From Planctomycetaceae bacterium (GTDB lineage Bacteria > Planctomycetota > Planctomycetia > Pirellulales > Pirellulaceae), in the NCBI GenBank assembly GCA_002702965.1, contig PADE01000225.1, positions 17,825 through 23,719 on the forward strand: a stretch of DNA of 5,895 nucleotides, written 5' to 3'. Shown piece by piece: positions 5,793 to 5,895 of the stretch (the stretch's first letter is position 1; each line of letters starts with the position of its first letter). Made by a program: the position numbers and the translations under genes. Under the pieces are notes generated by a model. It had not been told where the DNA came from. It saw nothing but the letters and a program-made list of their open reading frames with translations, and searched no databases.

Positions 5793-5895
5793 ATGGCAAT
5801 CGGTTCGCGGCGCCGCAAACTGGGTTTGGAATCGCTCGAGGTGCGGATCGTCCTCGACGGAGCTGGTTGGTTGAGCTGGGACAGTAGTCCCTGGC
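5793..5895 (+). CDS. N-terminus of a planctomycete LExLExR-leader surface/secreted protein, 3' truncated
   Basis: Only 34 codons are visible; the frame stays open to the window edge. The ATG at 5793 is preceded at 6 nt by GGGGAA (5781-5786). The protein starts MAIGSRRRKLGLESLEVRI followed by VLDGAGW. A basic stretch (RRRK) is followed by LGLESLEVRIVLDG, a close variant of the LExLExRxVL(A/D) motif that sits at the extreme N-terminus of many, often very long, planctomycete proteins with extracellular repeat, cadherin, dockerin or peptidase domains. The motif is thought to act in export or cell-surface attachment. The body of this protein is outside the window, so its function is unknown. It is read in a different frame from the open stretch 5522-5887 that overlaps it, and the match to the leader motif is why this frame is preferred. 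It is probably unrelated in function to the upstream catabolic cluster. Confidence 0.82.
   Translation, partial: MAIGSRRRKLGLESLEVRIVLDGAGWLSWDSSPW

Noticed and set aside
5522..5887. A 121-codon plus-strand open frame in the gap after the amidohydrolase
   Set aside because: It starts at a TTG inside an inverted repeat with no clear ribosome site, shows no motif, and overlaps the ATG at 5793, whose frame carries the recognised leader motif.

Overview
The window most likely comes from a member of the Planctomycetota. The main evidence is the truncated gene at the right edge, whose N-terminus (RRRKLGLESLEVRIVLDG) is a close variant of the LExLExRxVL(A/D) leader found on many large planctomycete surface or secreted proteins. 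A fairly high G+C content (about 60% by eye) and a run of carbohydrate-type catabolic genes (Gfo/Idh/MocA oxidoreductase, TIM-barrel lactonase-like hydrolase, sugar-acid-type MFS carrier) fit that assignment. The genus cannot be named from this sequence.

Layout: (1) Positions 1-453 (+) are the C-terminal part of an alpha/beta hydrolase. (2) It converges on a 12-TM major facilitator carrier at 491-1819 (-). (3) A 112-bp divergent intergenic region (1820-1931) separates the carrier from a four-gene plus-strand cluster. The cluster holds a small VOC/glyoxalase-fold protein (1932-2312), a Gfo/Idh/MocA oxidoreductase (2315-3304, 2 bp after the previous stop), a conserved protein of unknown function (3326-4522) and a COG3618-like amidohydrolase (4562-5419). 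(4) A 373-bp non-coding stretch (5420-5792) follows, with two inverted repeats and a promoter-like pair. (5) The start of the LExLExR-leader protein lies at 5793 and runs off the edge.

How the genes may work together (inference): the carrier would import a sugar, sugar acid or related organic anion. The dehydrogenase would oxidise it, possibly to a lactone, and the amidohydrolase would open the lactone. The VOC protein and the unknown protein would act on or sense intermediates. No gene in the window reveals the substrate. The unknown protein is the most attractive target because its gene lies between two enzymes of likely related chemistry.

No tRNA, rRNA, CRISPR array, insertion sequence or phage gene was seen. 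The most unusual sequence-level observations are a strong excess of the palindrome CGATCG across the whole window and a 19-bp (non-multiple-of-three) tandem duplication in the 3' end of the unknown gene that may have changed its C-terminus.
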